Of a DNA stretch of 64,000 bases, positions 36,300-57,540 are shown piece by piece (within the stretch, counting starts at the first letter, position 1; the number at the start of each line of letters is the position of its first letter). The stretch is from Solea solea. Taxonomy: Eukaryota; Chordata; Actinopteri; Pleuronectiformes; Soleidae. Where the stretch lies: assembly GCF_958295425.1 (NCBI RefSeq), contig NC_081149.1:10297654-10361653 (forward strand). Direction: 5' to 3'. The translations under genes were made by a program, and so were the position numbers. The notes under the pieces were generated by a model. The model was given only the letters and a program-made list of their open reading frames with translations, searched no databases and was not told the origin of the DNA.

Positions 36300-38439
36300 G
36301 TGTGTGTATGTATATATATGTATATATATATGTGTGTATATATATGTGTATATATATATATATGTGTGTATATGTATATATATATATTTATATATATGTG
36401 TATGTATGTATGTGTGTATGTAAAAAATATTATTATTATTATTATTGAATATCTAAGTAAGTGATTGTTGGGCACACAAAACAAGATGCAGCAAATTTGG
36501 ATTATGTTGAGAGTTGTTTGACCAACTGGCAAGCTGGTTTTAAAATTAATTTATGGTGAATGTTTTCATTAGTTATTGCCCTGTTTTTCATCAGAATGTT
36601 GACATTGATCGAATAATTGATCAAGACATAATTGTTATATTTCTCAAATGTGAAAATGGAAAATTAGCAGCACTAAAAATTGCTCTTTCAGCATAGTTAT
36701 AGTTAATTTATCTTGCTCCTGCTAAAACTAAGTAGACATTTTGTCAACACATACAAGCTCTTGAGACTTAAGTCAAGAGACTTATAATTATTGAGTCCAA
36801 CAAAACATGAAGTTGATCAATACTTTGACCACTAGTTAATGGAATCCTCAATCGACTTGTATGGCTTTCTGAACTGAAAGATGCTGAAATTATTAACTTA
36901 AGGTTCAGCGTTCCCATGTGCCTAAAGTGTTTTTAAGGTTGGTTTGGTAAAATTAATGAATATATTAGCAGCAGCCCTGTAACAGCAGGCAGCGTTTCAG
37001 GAATATAATTCACATGAAAAGTTCTCAACATAACCGTTGCAGATCAGTAAAAACCTGTATGCTGCATACACAAACCCCATTGTCATAGAGATTAATCGTC
37101 TGTTTTTGTTCCACAGTGGATGCAGGGCACCGGGCTGTGATATTCGACAGGTTCAGAGGAGTGCAGGAAGCCGTTGTTGGTGAAGGAACCCATTTCCTTA
37201 TTCCCTGGGTTCAGAAGCCAATCGTCTTTGATTGTCGTTCCCGTCCACGCAATGTGCCTGTCATCACTGGCAGTAAAGGTACACCAATGAACTACTTAAG
37301 TGATGCTTTTTATGTCTTTTTGATCCTGCTAAATCTACATTGATGCTTAAAATCACTTCTGTATGTGTTTTCGTGTCAATATAACTGGCTTTTTTGATAT
37401 CTTGCCATTTAATTGTATCCCAATATAAGAGTTCTGTTTACAAATGGTTTGAAAATGATTTAAACCTTCTACATTCTATGAACAATTTATTAATTTAAGG
37501 ATAAACATTTTAGGCTAATGTGCACAGTGTGAGTTAACTCTGAACCGTTAATTCCACAGATCTGCAGAATGTAAACATCACACTACGTATCCTCTTCCGG
37601 CCGGTGACCAATCAGCTTCCACGAATCTTCACCAGTATCGGTGAGGACTATGACGAGAGGGTGCTACCATCCATCACCACAGAGGTCTTGAAGGCTGTAG
37701 TGGTGAGTGTTGGTCTAAAAGAGACTTGCAGAGAAACATGTTAGGATTTTAGAGAATGAGCTGATTAAACTGACATGAAAACGACCATGTGTCTCTTTTT
37801 CATAGGCTCGGTTTGACGCTGGTGAACTCATCACCCAGAGAGAGCTTGTGTCTCGGCAGGTCAGTGAGGACCTTACAGAAAGAGCCTCCACCTTTGGCCT
37901 CATCTTGGATGACGTTTCACTGGTAAGAAGAGGCAGGCAACTTTGGTGACAGTGTTCACTTTATATCTTTGTTTTGGTTTTTAACTGGAGGAAATATTTG
38001 TCATGTGTTCTTTCAGACACACTTGACCTTTGGCAAGGAGTTTACAGAAGCTGTTGAGATGAAGCAGGTGGCTCAGCAGGAGGCCGAGAGGGCTCGTTTT
38101 ATTGTAGAAAAGGTATTGTTTGTAACACCCAGATCCCTACTTTTAAGTCTATTTAAGACTTTGATCAGTCTGTATTTGGGGGAAAGAATGAACAGTTGAA
38201 TTAGCTTTATTTGTTTGTCCTTTTAGGCAGAGCAACAGAAGCAGGCTGCCATCATCTCAGCAGAAGGTGATTCTCAAGCAGCCTTGCTCATCGCCAACTC
38301 CCTAATGGAGGCTGGTGATGGTCTGGTAGAGCTACGAAAACTGGAGGCGGCTGAAGATATTGCATTCCAGCTCTCCCGCTCCCGCAACATCACCTACCTA
38401 CCCTCAGGACAGGGCACACTGCTCCAGTTACCACAGTGA
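35754..38439 (+). CDS. phb: Prohibitin (PHB1)
   Basis: Six coding exons: 35754-35838, 37117-37278, 37560-37702, 37806-37922, 38017-38112 and 38227-38439. All have GT-AG introns and joining phases, giving 271 aa (human 272). The product begins [12 protein letters not shown], with a hydrophobic N-terminal segment at about residues 7-28 that anchors it in the mitochondrial inner membrane. The SPFH/band-7 domain follows ([45 protein letters not shown]), then the C-terminal coiled coil ([36 protein letters not shown]) and the typical end YLPSGQ...LLQLPQ. PHB1 forms ring assemblies with PHB2 that scaffold the inner membrane and chaperone respiratory-chain subunits. No defects seen. The ATG context is gtcATGG. 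Confidence 0.98.
36250..36444 (+). repeat. TA/TATG-rich microsatellite and ATT tract in phb intron
   Basis: An alternating TA tract mixes with TG steps (TATATG, TGTGTA), followed by an (ATT)6 tract. Self-complementary AT tracts of this kind can extrude cruciforms. Open frames here (Tyr/Ile/Cys polymers) are artefacts. Confidence 0.9.
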
Positions 38440-39136
38440 TAAAATCTTGCCACATGTTCTCCCCACTGTTGCTGTCTCCACCTGTTTCGTGGTTGGAGGA
38501 TTCAATAAAGGATTCTCCCAACTTAACACACATTTCTCCCACTTGTTTTCTAACCAATTCTGAACTGGGCCCTGCCGCTTGCGGCAAGGTGGAGACAGTG
38601 AGGGGACCATTTTTGAAGTCCACCCACGTGTAAGGAAATGGAAATTGGCTATTTGTTCCCTCTGTGTTAACCAACATACGTATATATAGTGCTTTGTTTT
38701 GAGAATTGACAATGCAGTAAATTCTGCTAATATTTGTCTTTACTTCATTGTTTCAGATACACAGCACTTAATATGTGGAAAGCAATTGTTTTTCACTTAA
38801 AGTTAAAAGTGATTAATTACCAAGTTAATGTGCTGGAATGTTTTATCAAATAGTTCCAACTATATTCAAATCTGTTCTGAAAGGCTGTGCTTTGAATTCC
38901 CACTTTAAACTGACCTCTGAGGATGTATTCATTCGAGTTCTGTTCTGTTTCTGGCTATATGGATTGAGATGATTGAAAAATATATCTGCAAATTACAGCT
39001 TTATTAATGATATTGTCATGTCCATCTGGAATGTGCCTGTTGGAAAGTAGATAATGATCATTCATTCTCGACTATTGTCACTGTCTTTAGTTTCATGTGG
39101 AGACGGTAGCCCCAAGTTTCACAAATGGCTCGGCTT

Positions 39137-39142
39137 AATAAA
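39137..39142 (+). terminator. phb: phb polyadenylation signal (distal)
   Basis: AATAAA about 700 bases after the phb stop. An earlier AATAAA at 38504-38509, only 65 bases after the stop, may give a short alternative 3' end. Confidence 0.5.
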
Positions 39143-39159
39143 ATTGTCTTTCTACCCAG

Positions 39160-40560
39160 TCGTCATGTTTGTTTGAGGCAAGACCTTCGGTTGTAGGGTG
39201 TGATCATAAGTGTCACCACTTGAGGGTGCTTTATTACTAATTTTCAATTAAAAAGGAGAAGCAGACATGCATCATTTATCATTGCTCCCCTCACTACTGG
39301 TCCATATCATTTCAAAAGACGTTCATCTGATGGAAGTCTTTTGTTACATTGCTCTGCTCTGTTTTGTAATTGCTTCCAATAAAGTAAGTCTATAATAAAA
39401 AAGACGTTCATCTGGCACGAGTAGGTTTTAGTATTGGTATAGTATCTATACAAAAATCAACAGTTGGAGGTGAAGCGTCAATGATATTAAATATAATTCA
39501 AGATAAAATGAAGTTATGTAGTGTAACAAAACACTATATGGATTATGTAAACTTGGATTTAAAGTACTCATCCACAAGCAATCATTTAAGTCTGAAACAG
39601 ATGTAATAATGTCTTCATAATGTGTTGATAGAAATAAGTAGTTGAAGTCTTGCAGTACTAAATTCAAATTTTGCCTGACATTTTATGTCATATACTCAAC
39701 TGAAAGATGCTTATTCAAAAAGTACTTCAAGTCAAATTAAGGCCCATGGGTGGTTTCCCACCAAAGGGCATTCCAGCTTTGAATAAAACTGCCCAGGTTT
39801 AAATAAAGCTGGGCCATGTTTGTTTAAAAATTGATGTGGAATGATGAGCTTTAATGTCTGAGTAATTTGTCAACTGTAAACCCAATTAAATAGTTGTGGA
39901 AAAATATAAATATAAAGGTGAATTTGTACCACCTTCAGTTTGCTTATAACTACATTTATTTAATATTTTATCATGACCATTATTTTATTATTTTTCCCTT
40001 GAGTTATCCCTGCTAAGACTTATGATGGTGTTTTCTCACTTCTGTGTAATTGTGTTTGGTTTTATTAGTTTTTTATGATCCCCATTTGCCTTTAGCTATT
40101 CTAGGCAACAATGATACTATATTTATTAACAGAGAAGAATCAACATGATACACTAAAATAAGTCCATAATTCCATATAACAATACAAATTTTAAATGAAG
40201 AAATATGGCAGAATTGTGGAAAAAAATTGATGAAGAAAGAAAAATCTGTGAAGCAGATTAGAAATATAATGAAGGTCTGATTGGAAGATAAAGTGGTAGA
40301 CAATGAATAAGTGAGTAATAAAGGAGTGAATCGATAAAAATGGTCACAAATAAAATTAATGAACTTGTATTTGTGTGATTTATGTGTGTATATGTGTACA
40401 CATTTGATGTTGTGTACTTATGTATTGCTTTTATTACTTGTTTATTACTGTTTTTAAGTGTTTTTTTAAAAGTGAATTACACATTGAAATTGTCATAATC
40501 ATTGTAATTATTACAAAAACACCATAATAGAGAGTGGAGGTGTGTTGTGAAAATGGAGCA
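39160..40560. other. AT-rich intergenic DNA, nothing recognised
   Basis: Between the phb 3' end and the GC-rich region preceding znf652. No exon, RNA gene or clear repeat family identified. Confidence 0.5.
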
Positions 40561-40639
40561 GGTTCATTAAACTTGCATAGTGTTCTTTTAAGGGGATAAA
40601 TCGTCCTCAGAGTCTACTCATTATTATTTAATCAATCAG

Positions 40640-41147
40640 TGATTTCAGACCAGCGTGCGCGCGCACTGTGCCCTGTCTGGCTCGGAGGACAGACCCAGAC
40701 ACGCGGGCGCGCGCCTGACCAGACAGCGGCCTGAATGCCTGGGATGAGCGCGGGACGGCGGCAGTGGTGCGCGCGAGAGCTTGGCCGGGCCACGTAGCGG
40801 GGCTGAGGAGGACGCACCGGCGCAGGTACCTCCGCAGCCCATAACGCACATCAACACATCCTGTCCCACATTCGAAACATCAAAAAAAAGACCACTGGCA
40901 CCTCTAAGTACACATCCGCCAATGTAGAGGGAGGGTGAGCGAGAAAAGTGCGCGTGCAAAACCCGAATCTGTGCAACTCTGATTGCACGAGCGCAAGAGA
41001 GGTCGCGCTTGACGGAGGTAAGCAAGAAAAACCGACAAGTAAACGGTGCTGTTTAACTTAAATCTAAGCTTTTGCGCGTGTGACAATCATGGCAGTAGCT
41101 GGACAAAGCCACACACGGGTCGCCGGGAGCCGGCAGCAGAAGCTACG
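40640..41147 (+). promoter_or_regulatory. znf652: znf652 CpG-rich promoter and non-coding first exon
   Basis: Strong shift to CpG-rich sequence (gcgcgcgcac, gggcgcgcgcc and similar) from about 40655. Two plausible first-exon donors follow: GCGCAG|GTACCT near 40825 and CTACG|GTGAGG at 41147. The downstream acceptor at 45927-45928 (ttgcag) opens the exon that carries the znf652 start codon. The exon ending at 41147 contains a short upstream ORF beginning at ATG 41089. Confidence 0.5.
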
Positions 41148-41895
41148 GTGAGGGAAATGTCGGTGAGCGGAGCTAGCAGTGACTTTGTGACAGTGTCGAG
41201 TTGAGTGGGTTTGTCAGACAAACCTTCACAGCTGTGTTTTTCTCAGAAAAGCGCCGCGTTTTTTTCCTCCTGCACATCAAAACATGAGGTACGTAGCTAA
41301 CAGAGTATGACATCGGCGGCTTTTCCTTGCCTTTCGTGGGGCTCCAGTAACTGTCACACTTCCCCGCGAAGGTGCACTGTCAAAATGAAGTGTAACGTTG
41401 ATGCTAAATACCCGACGTTTATGTTAGCTTTGAGCTAACTAGCGTCTATCGGGGCGGTTTGGGTTAAACAAAGTGAACGTCCTCTTGTGTGTTGTGAGCT
41501 CATGCATGTCAACAAATGCCAGTCTTCTGCTGGTGTAGCTTGTGCAATGTAATATTGTTGTTATTCATGCTGCGTAACCTCATTTATGGCTGCACCTTGG
41601 GCTAATGTAGCCAAGTTAGCTTGTGATGTGTATGCAGGTTAGTATCTATGGAATATTGCTAGCTAGCTAAGTAGCCTAAGTTGGCCGGGCCTGCTCAGTA
41701 TTCCTGCTGTTTTTAGTATTGCTTCCTTTGCCTGAAACGCACTCTAATGTCAGCTGTAAATCGTGTAGCTGAATAAGATTGTGTTGTAAAAGATGTAGCA
41801 CTATAAACACAGAAGGTAGCTGCGTTATTCTATCTGGCTTCTCTTCCAAAATGCATGGGTAGTGTTGCTTTCGCGCTGTTTAACCCCCCAGGAGA

Positions 41896-42130
41896 AGTAA
41901 AGCAGGGCAAGTTTATTTATATAGCACATTTAAACAACAAGGCATATCACAGTGCTTTACAATAAAAATAACAAGAGAAATACAGCAGCAGCCACATTAA
42001 AGATATAAAAAACAATTAAAAACATTTAAATAGAGAGGCGAAAGAAATGGAAAGAAACTTGCAGTTATGGTTGAGGTGCAGGAGTGTTGATGATTTTATT
42101 TTTTATTTAAACGCAGTGGCAAACAGTTAG
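41896..42130 (+). repeat. Retroelement-tail repeat ('ggcaagtttatttatatagcac' type)
   Basis: The opening 'gcaagtttatttatatagca' followed by 'aaggc...cacagtgctttacaa' is one of the most frequent dispersed sequences in teleosts, probably a LINE 3' end. It lies in the first znf652 intron. Confidence 0.6.
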
Positions 42131-45108
42131 GTTCTAGGTTCTTCTGGGACAATACGTTAATTGTGGTGAATTTCTATTATCATGATAAGTGTGAATTGTG
42201 AGATAAACATAGATAAACACGTATATTTCTAACTCCCTAACATACAGTCCTTGTGATTTTTTTTTAATGGGGGAGCTGCATCTTTATTTTGATCTTGATG
42301 TTGTTTATGTTTTTAAAAAACAGCAAGAAAAAAACAATGCTAAAGCTTTTTTTCAGTCATTGCTATAATATCGTGAATTGCAATTGATTTTGGTCAAGAT
42401 AATCATGGTGGGCCATGCCTAGTTTGTGTCATTGTTGTTTCAGTGTTGTTGTGCATGCTGAATAAGTCTTTATGGAGAAGATGCATTTTCAACATTTCCA
42501 TGTTAAGTTTCCTCTTCAGAACAATACAATATAGTAGTAAACAGCAGCAAACGATGCAAGTGACATTGGATGGTAGAGCTCAAGATGGTCCTCTTCTGTG
42601 ATACCTCAGACCAAAAACAATGGTCACTGCTCTATGACCTGCTTATGGGTTTAAAGACCAAATGTCCACAGGGGCACTGAGCACCCCTGCAGTGCTCCGC
42701 ACCGCACAGCGTACTGGTTAAAGTCTTATGAGTTGGGACAGAGTAAGGAATGTGAACCCTCACACCGTCTGCTACGAGCTGCAAAAGGGAAAGCTCATTA
42801 TAGTCTCAGCTTGAAAAACAGGCATGAATTTGAAGAGCACTGCTGCATAATAAGAAATAAACTTGACATATTTTTGGCTGCTTAAGATGTCTCGTCTGCT
42901 TTACTGTCACAGCCCTGCCAGGCTTTGGCAAATACGTTTATATGTTTAGTGCCGTGAGGCTTCCGTCCTGTGTCATTCAAACCATAAGCCAAAGTAGAAT
43001 ACGAGATTTTGTGGCTTTCCTGAATGAAATGAGTTTTAGGTTCTTCTCATGTCTCTGAAGCACAGATAAGCAAGGTTTTAAATTGTTTATTGTTTAATAA
43101 ACTTTTGATTTCTGTTTTAATGTGATTTGTTGTTTTAAAGTAATCTACTACAGTGACAATGATTGGATAGGCCTGCCAGTCTTATTGATGAAGTGATTGT
43201 GTCGGATAATTACTGGTGATATTGAGAATTTGCACTCTACACGATCCCCACATCAAAGCCTCGCTTTGTATTACTATAAGTGAAACTCTGAAATGACTCA
43301 TTGATAACGACATGTGAGTGGAAGGCTTTTACTCTATTTTGGTTACATAACAGACTGAGTGTTTTATGCATGTGCATATTGAATTTCTGGACAGTTTGGA
43401 ACAGTGAATTTAGCATTTCTTTTGTGAGAGGACAGTTTAATACAAAGTTGGTTGCCATTATCATTTACTTTAAGCATGTACAAGTTTGAAAGAGAATAGA
43501 ACCAGCTGATCACAACTGAAGTCAGGCAGTGTGCTTTTCGCAATGCAATTTATATTTATCCAGAAGCAGGATAATCTACCAGACTTTGAGTCCAAGAAAA
43601 CCATGTGAATTGAGTTGTGCTGTGAGTGCAGCGATCACCCTCCTCCTGTGGTCTTAATGCTCTCGAGCTGCTTTCTCAGAAAGGATCAGTTTGTTGGCAT
43701 ACACAGGAAGACAGATGTGTGTTGTATGCTTTGATAGTTGAAATCTGCATTAAATATTCTTCACTTGTGTTTGGTTTGACTTAATTGGAAACCCATCAAA
43801 CACTATTGGGCACAGTTTACATGTACATGTGCCAGTCCACTGGAATGAATTGATGATAGGAAAATCGGTTAAAATTTATCACAAGATATATTAAGAATCA
43901 GAACTTAAATTATGGTTGAAATTACAAATCTGCTTTGAAAATTTGTCAATTAAAAAAACCTTGTAAATGACGCAATCTTTAACAGAGCTTGTTTAATAGT
44001 CATTTATTCATAGTTCTACATTCATCCTTGTGCACTCTCAGTCCTTTTTGTAAACCTCTTGCAAAGCTTTCATTTTAATCATGGTCGTAAATTAAAGATT
44101 AGAACAAAGTCGTTCTCTTGGGTCAGGTGAGCAGTAATTAAACTGTGAAAGTCCCACTTGTCCTATTTATTATGTTGATGTTCTTTTGAAAACGATGATG
44201 CATCAGTTGTTCAAAGCAATAAAACATTAGATGCTTGCTGTCTCAAAGAAAGGAAACGTGTTTTACACCTCATACTTTGGGAGGTTTTCTATTGAATAAA
44301 CCGCCCGAGTGCACACGTTAGTGTGCAGGGTGTGTATAAGGTTGTTTGAGGTCATCCAGCTGTCAGGCCAGAACACCCCAAAATAGCAGAAGCTCAGGAA
44401 CAAACAACCATATATTAGCAAGTCCACTGTAAAATTAATTGATTTGTTTTTTTAATGCTGTTGTATTCATCTTTAACTTGCAAAAACTTTGATATGATAG
44501 CTTTCGAATTGTGCAGTGCTTAAGCATAATTGAAAGGTTGAAATGCAGTTTCCTGTGGTTGTAACTGCATTACAGGCTCCTGAGCTGTGGTTACACTATG
44601 CTCCATAACAGTCAATGGGTGGTGTGCACACTTTAGTATTGTTTAAAACGGAACACAATATTGTGTTTAATCAGTTGTTTCTCATTAAGTTTGTTTTGGA
44701 TTTTTTAAATGATCAGAACACCTATAATATCAGTGTTTACCTAGTGGTCTTTGCAACTTACAACAATATATCAACCTTTAAAGTTTTTTGCTCTTGCATA
44801 TATTAAAAGGTATTTATCTTAAAATGATATGTGACATTAAATTAACATACATTAAGAAAATATATGTCATGTCGCCTTAGAATGCAAAATCTGTGCATTA
44901 TACTGTATTATATAGTGAGCTTGTTTCACTTGTGGTCTGGAGATATTTACACTTCTTGTTTTTAAAGTTGAAGCATCACACTCATTTGTAAAGGCTGTGG
45001 TTTCAACTCCTACACATGACACTGAAATGTGTGTGGGCAAATGTGGTGCTCAGTTTGACGCTTGGAAATATGGTTATAGTTTCAGCTCACAGATTCAAGT
45101 GACACATA

Positions 45109-45678
45109 TGGCACATTTCCCCCAGCTCTACGTGTCTCGCCTCGCCACACCACGCCACGGTTTAAGTAGCGTTTCCACAAGCATAGTACCTGGTACCAGG
45201 TACCAGGTACTATTTCTAGTACCTGCTCCGGCGAGGTTCCAAGCGTGCTAGTAGCAGGTACTATGCGATGATTGGTCAGACTGCCGGCCGCTGACTGGCC
45301 AAAGTCCCGTTACAGGAAGAGAGGTCCCACACAGAAATCAAGCTGAACAGAGCCGAACTGTAGATCACTTAAAACTACTTAACAATCCTAAAAACGTGGG
45401 TTAATCTCCAACAACTACCAGGGAAACCTCTATATTTAACAGGAGTCTTTAAGTGGAGTGGTGTATTTAGGGACAGCGCCGCTGATCGCGAGCGGCATCA
45501 CATACCGCTGCCGCTGTAGTCTGTGGAGTAGGAGGCTGTACTCCGGAGACGTGTGGACAGAAATCAAGCTGAACAGTGCCAAATTGTAGATAAATTAAAA
45601 CTACTTAACAATCCTAAAAACGTGGGTTAATCTCCAACAACTACAGAAGTCTGGGGTAAAGTCACTAGTCACTAGTCA

Positions 45679-45718
<40 letters not shown>

Positions 45719-45857
45719 GCGTATAAAACGAAGTCACCGCAGTTTCACTCAGCCATGCAATGATGACTCCGCCCACGTTAAGTAGGTACTTTTTTGTAGT
45801 GGAGATGCAACCTAATCGTGCCGTGCCGAGGCGAGTAGAGCCGGTGGAAATGCGCCA
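45109..45857. mobile_element. Inverted-repeat element (MITE-like) with internal tandem duplication, in znf652 intron 1
   Basis: The left end (tggcacatttcccccagctc, then tctcgcctcgccacacca) is the imperfect complement of the right end (gtgccgtgccgaggcgagta, then gagccggtggaaatgcgcca), giving inverted arms of at least 60 bases. ATA flanks both sides. Inside, an 88-base block (45332-45420) is repeated at 45558-45645 with few differences. A (TG)18 tract lies at 45681-45717. No transposase is encoded. Confidence 0.65.
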
Positions 45858-45928
45858 ATAGTGGAAGAAGGCCTTTTTTTCTTATGTCACATATTTCTCC
45901 TCATGTCCTGTCTTTTCTTATGTTGCAG

Positions 45929-46431
45929 GTAATGCTCTGTAAATGGCTCTTCAAGCATGACACCGGAGTCTCATGTCTGGCATTCAGCTTGTCTTTACCT
46001 GCTCTGCAATTTGAAGACACTGGCACCCAGTAGACCACCAGTCATCAGAGGAACTGGATATGGCTCTTGCTTACATTTCATATAATTACTGAGTAGGAAG
46101 CTGGCTTCAGATGTTCAGCATCAAAGACAATCAGCCTTTGATTTTGCAGTCAGATTTTCTTTTTTATAAGCATATGACATTAAACTGGGAAGATTGTGTA
46201 TGTCTTTCCAACAGCATTCCCTACCTTGGACAGCATGGATGCTCTCTTTGAATCAGGTTGACTCTCTCTCACCTCATCCCCTCCTTCCTGTCTCCTTCAC
46301 AGAGGGAAGGTGGGGGATTGGTGTGGCATCCCCTGCCTCTCCTTGTAGAATACAGTAGTCTAACAAGGCACCGTAGCAGTAAATCTCCATTGTTGTGACC
46401 AGTTTAACCCCTCTATTCCCCCTCCCTCTTT
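45929..46431 (+). other. znf652: znf652 5' UTR part of the first coding exon
   Basis: From the acceptor (ttatgttgcag, ending 45928) to the start codon at 46432. It contains several upstream ATGs and stops, so it is untranslated in the main reading frame. Confidence 0.5.
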
Positions 46432-55353
<8,922 letters not shown>

Positions 55354-55883
55354 ACTGCACCTTGTTCTTGTTCATAGTCCTGCCTCAGTTGCAAGACCTG
55401 TAATACAAGGATATTCCTCTCAAAACAGGTTCCAATAAGTGAAGCTAAAACACATCAGCATAGGTGTGAAAGGTTTAGACTGATGCAGCCTTAGTTCACA
55501 CATTATTTAAGAAAGACCCTTACTTCAGAACCCTGATCAACTGACACAGACTTTACCACCTGTTTTTTCCTCCAGTGTTCTCAGAGGAAATCTACACAAA
55601 ACCATTTATTTGTGAGCTCTCTGTCTATACTTTGAGTATCAAGTATCTCCTTGTCATCATAAGCTGCTGATGGAGGTCACTGTATGTATTACCTGGGCTT
55701 CATGGATCATCAAGATCAAGTGTCATTGAACTTTGATCTTTAAGTCAAGTTGACTTAAGTTTGCACAGAGGCTTTCTGTGCAGATTCTACCACAGCAATA
55801 CTCAACCTGTTCCACAACTTGTTCTGCAGACCTACAGGCATCAGATATTCAGTTAATGTTGTAACCGGTTTTAACTGAACCTC

Positions 55884-56278
55884 TGGCTGCTTTCAGACAA
55901 AAACTGAGCTCCAGAGATTCTCCAGAAATTGTGTAGAGCAGCTGTACGTGTAAAGGCAAATGTCCGGCGCACATGTCAACCCGGAGATTCTCCTTCCAGC
56001 TCCTGTGTATAATCTTTGGTTAATATCTGAATGAGCTCATGTGAAAACACAGCAGGAGGAACTCAGGAGAATCCACACGAGTGAATAGGTGATTATCGGC
56101 ATGCTCGAGCCAGGTGCCACACCTGCGTTTGGATCCTCCTTTGATCCTCCTGCTGCTGTGAATGCCTCTCACCAGATAATGTCGTGCTGTGTTCATCATA
56201 CGTGAACGCCAAACCCTGGAGAAAGTTCTGACCCAAATCTTTGGACATTATCTGGAGTTCCTGTCTGAAAACAACTGT
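55884..56278. mobile_element. Inverted-repeat element (MITE-like) downstream of znf652
   Basis: Left end 'ctgctttcagacaaaaactg' plus 'agctccag'; right end 'ctggagttcctgtctgaaaa' plus 'caac', forming imperfect inverted repeats of about 30 bases around roughly 335 internal bases. It lies about 530 bases after the znf652 stop and may be part of its 3' UTR. Confidence 0.55.
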
Positions 56279-57477
56279 TCTCTGGCCAAGGCTGAGACTT
56301 TCTCTGTGGGGTCAACAGAAGTAGTGCAAGATGCAGTGCCATAGGTTACAGTGATGGGGGCGGAGGGGAGGGGAGGTTTGTTTGAAACGGACATTAAAAT
56401 GTTTTGTAAATGGTTAAGTTGAATCCAGACATAGTCTACGATTCACATCATGGCTAAATGGTGCTTTCCATTCCAGTACGTAAAAATATTTCTTAACTTT
56501 GCTTTTCCATTTGATTTTCAGAAGTGTGATTTTACACATTAACAATGTATTGTGTCATATACATCATGTCTTGCCAGGTTTTCTTTTTTACATTGGATCT
56601 GAGGTTTTGACTACGATATTTTGTGAACAAGAAAGTCATTTTATGCAGGACATGCCCTCGGCGCACACACACACACACGCACGCAGCCTCACACTTAACT
56701 CAAGCACACCCTAAAGACAGAGACCGTATGGTCACTGATTTACTTACTGTGATCAGTGCAACCTCAGTTTTCAGTGCTGTTGGTCAACAGATGCTTTTAG
56801 ATAACAGGTGACTGTCAAGTACTGCCACTGTGAGGGGCCAAGACACACGGCCCCATCAGGACTTAACCCCACCTCCCTTCGCTGCTGACAAAATGATACG
56901 GGTTACCATGTTAAAGGTCATGTGACACATACACACGGTATACACACACACACCAGGGACCTTTTTTTCAACACAGGTCTTAACAGACAATTATGCATAT
57001 TCCTCTCAGCCTATATTCCACGGTTTGGTGTGAGGCATTTTAATATTAACGGTTTGTATTGACTTTCATCATACTGACATGCCTGTCATTGCCACGCAGG
57101 CAAACCTGTTCAAACCTCTGGAATGTTGCCTACGCAGAATGATGGCCGACAAGTCATTTTTTTTGTGTCGTTTTTATGTTCTCTGATGATCTGCTCACTT
57201 TTAAGCTAACAAATTGTTCCGTAGTGTAGATATATATACTGTTTTAGCACACAATAGGAAATGTCAGGATAATGGGCAGTCGTCATGCAGTTCTGAACAC
57301 TTGGAAGTCTTTGTATAGATATAAAAACATATGTGTGAACAAGTCGGCGCAAAGAAATTACATGTGTTAATGTAACAGCCAACGACGTGAATGTTATTTG
57401 TTTTTAAAGAAGCAGAAATATTGGGCATGAATTTAGGCCGCTTGGTTGCTACTCTGTCACCCAGTCGGACAGTGTGT

Positions 57478-57478
57478 T

Positions 57479-57524
<46 letters not shown>

Positions 57525-57540
57525 GCGTGTGTGCGCGCGT
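57478..57540 (+). repeat. (TG)n microsatellite with CG interruptions at 3' end
   Basis: About 20 uninterrupted GT units grading into gcgtgtgcgtgtgtgcgcgcg, an alternating purine-pyrimidine run with Z-DNA potential. Confidence 0.9.

Noticed and set aside
36242..36532. Tyr/Ile/Cys-rich open frames in the phb intron
   Set aside because: Products of a TA/TATG microsatellite inside an intron with well-defined flanking exons.
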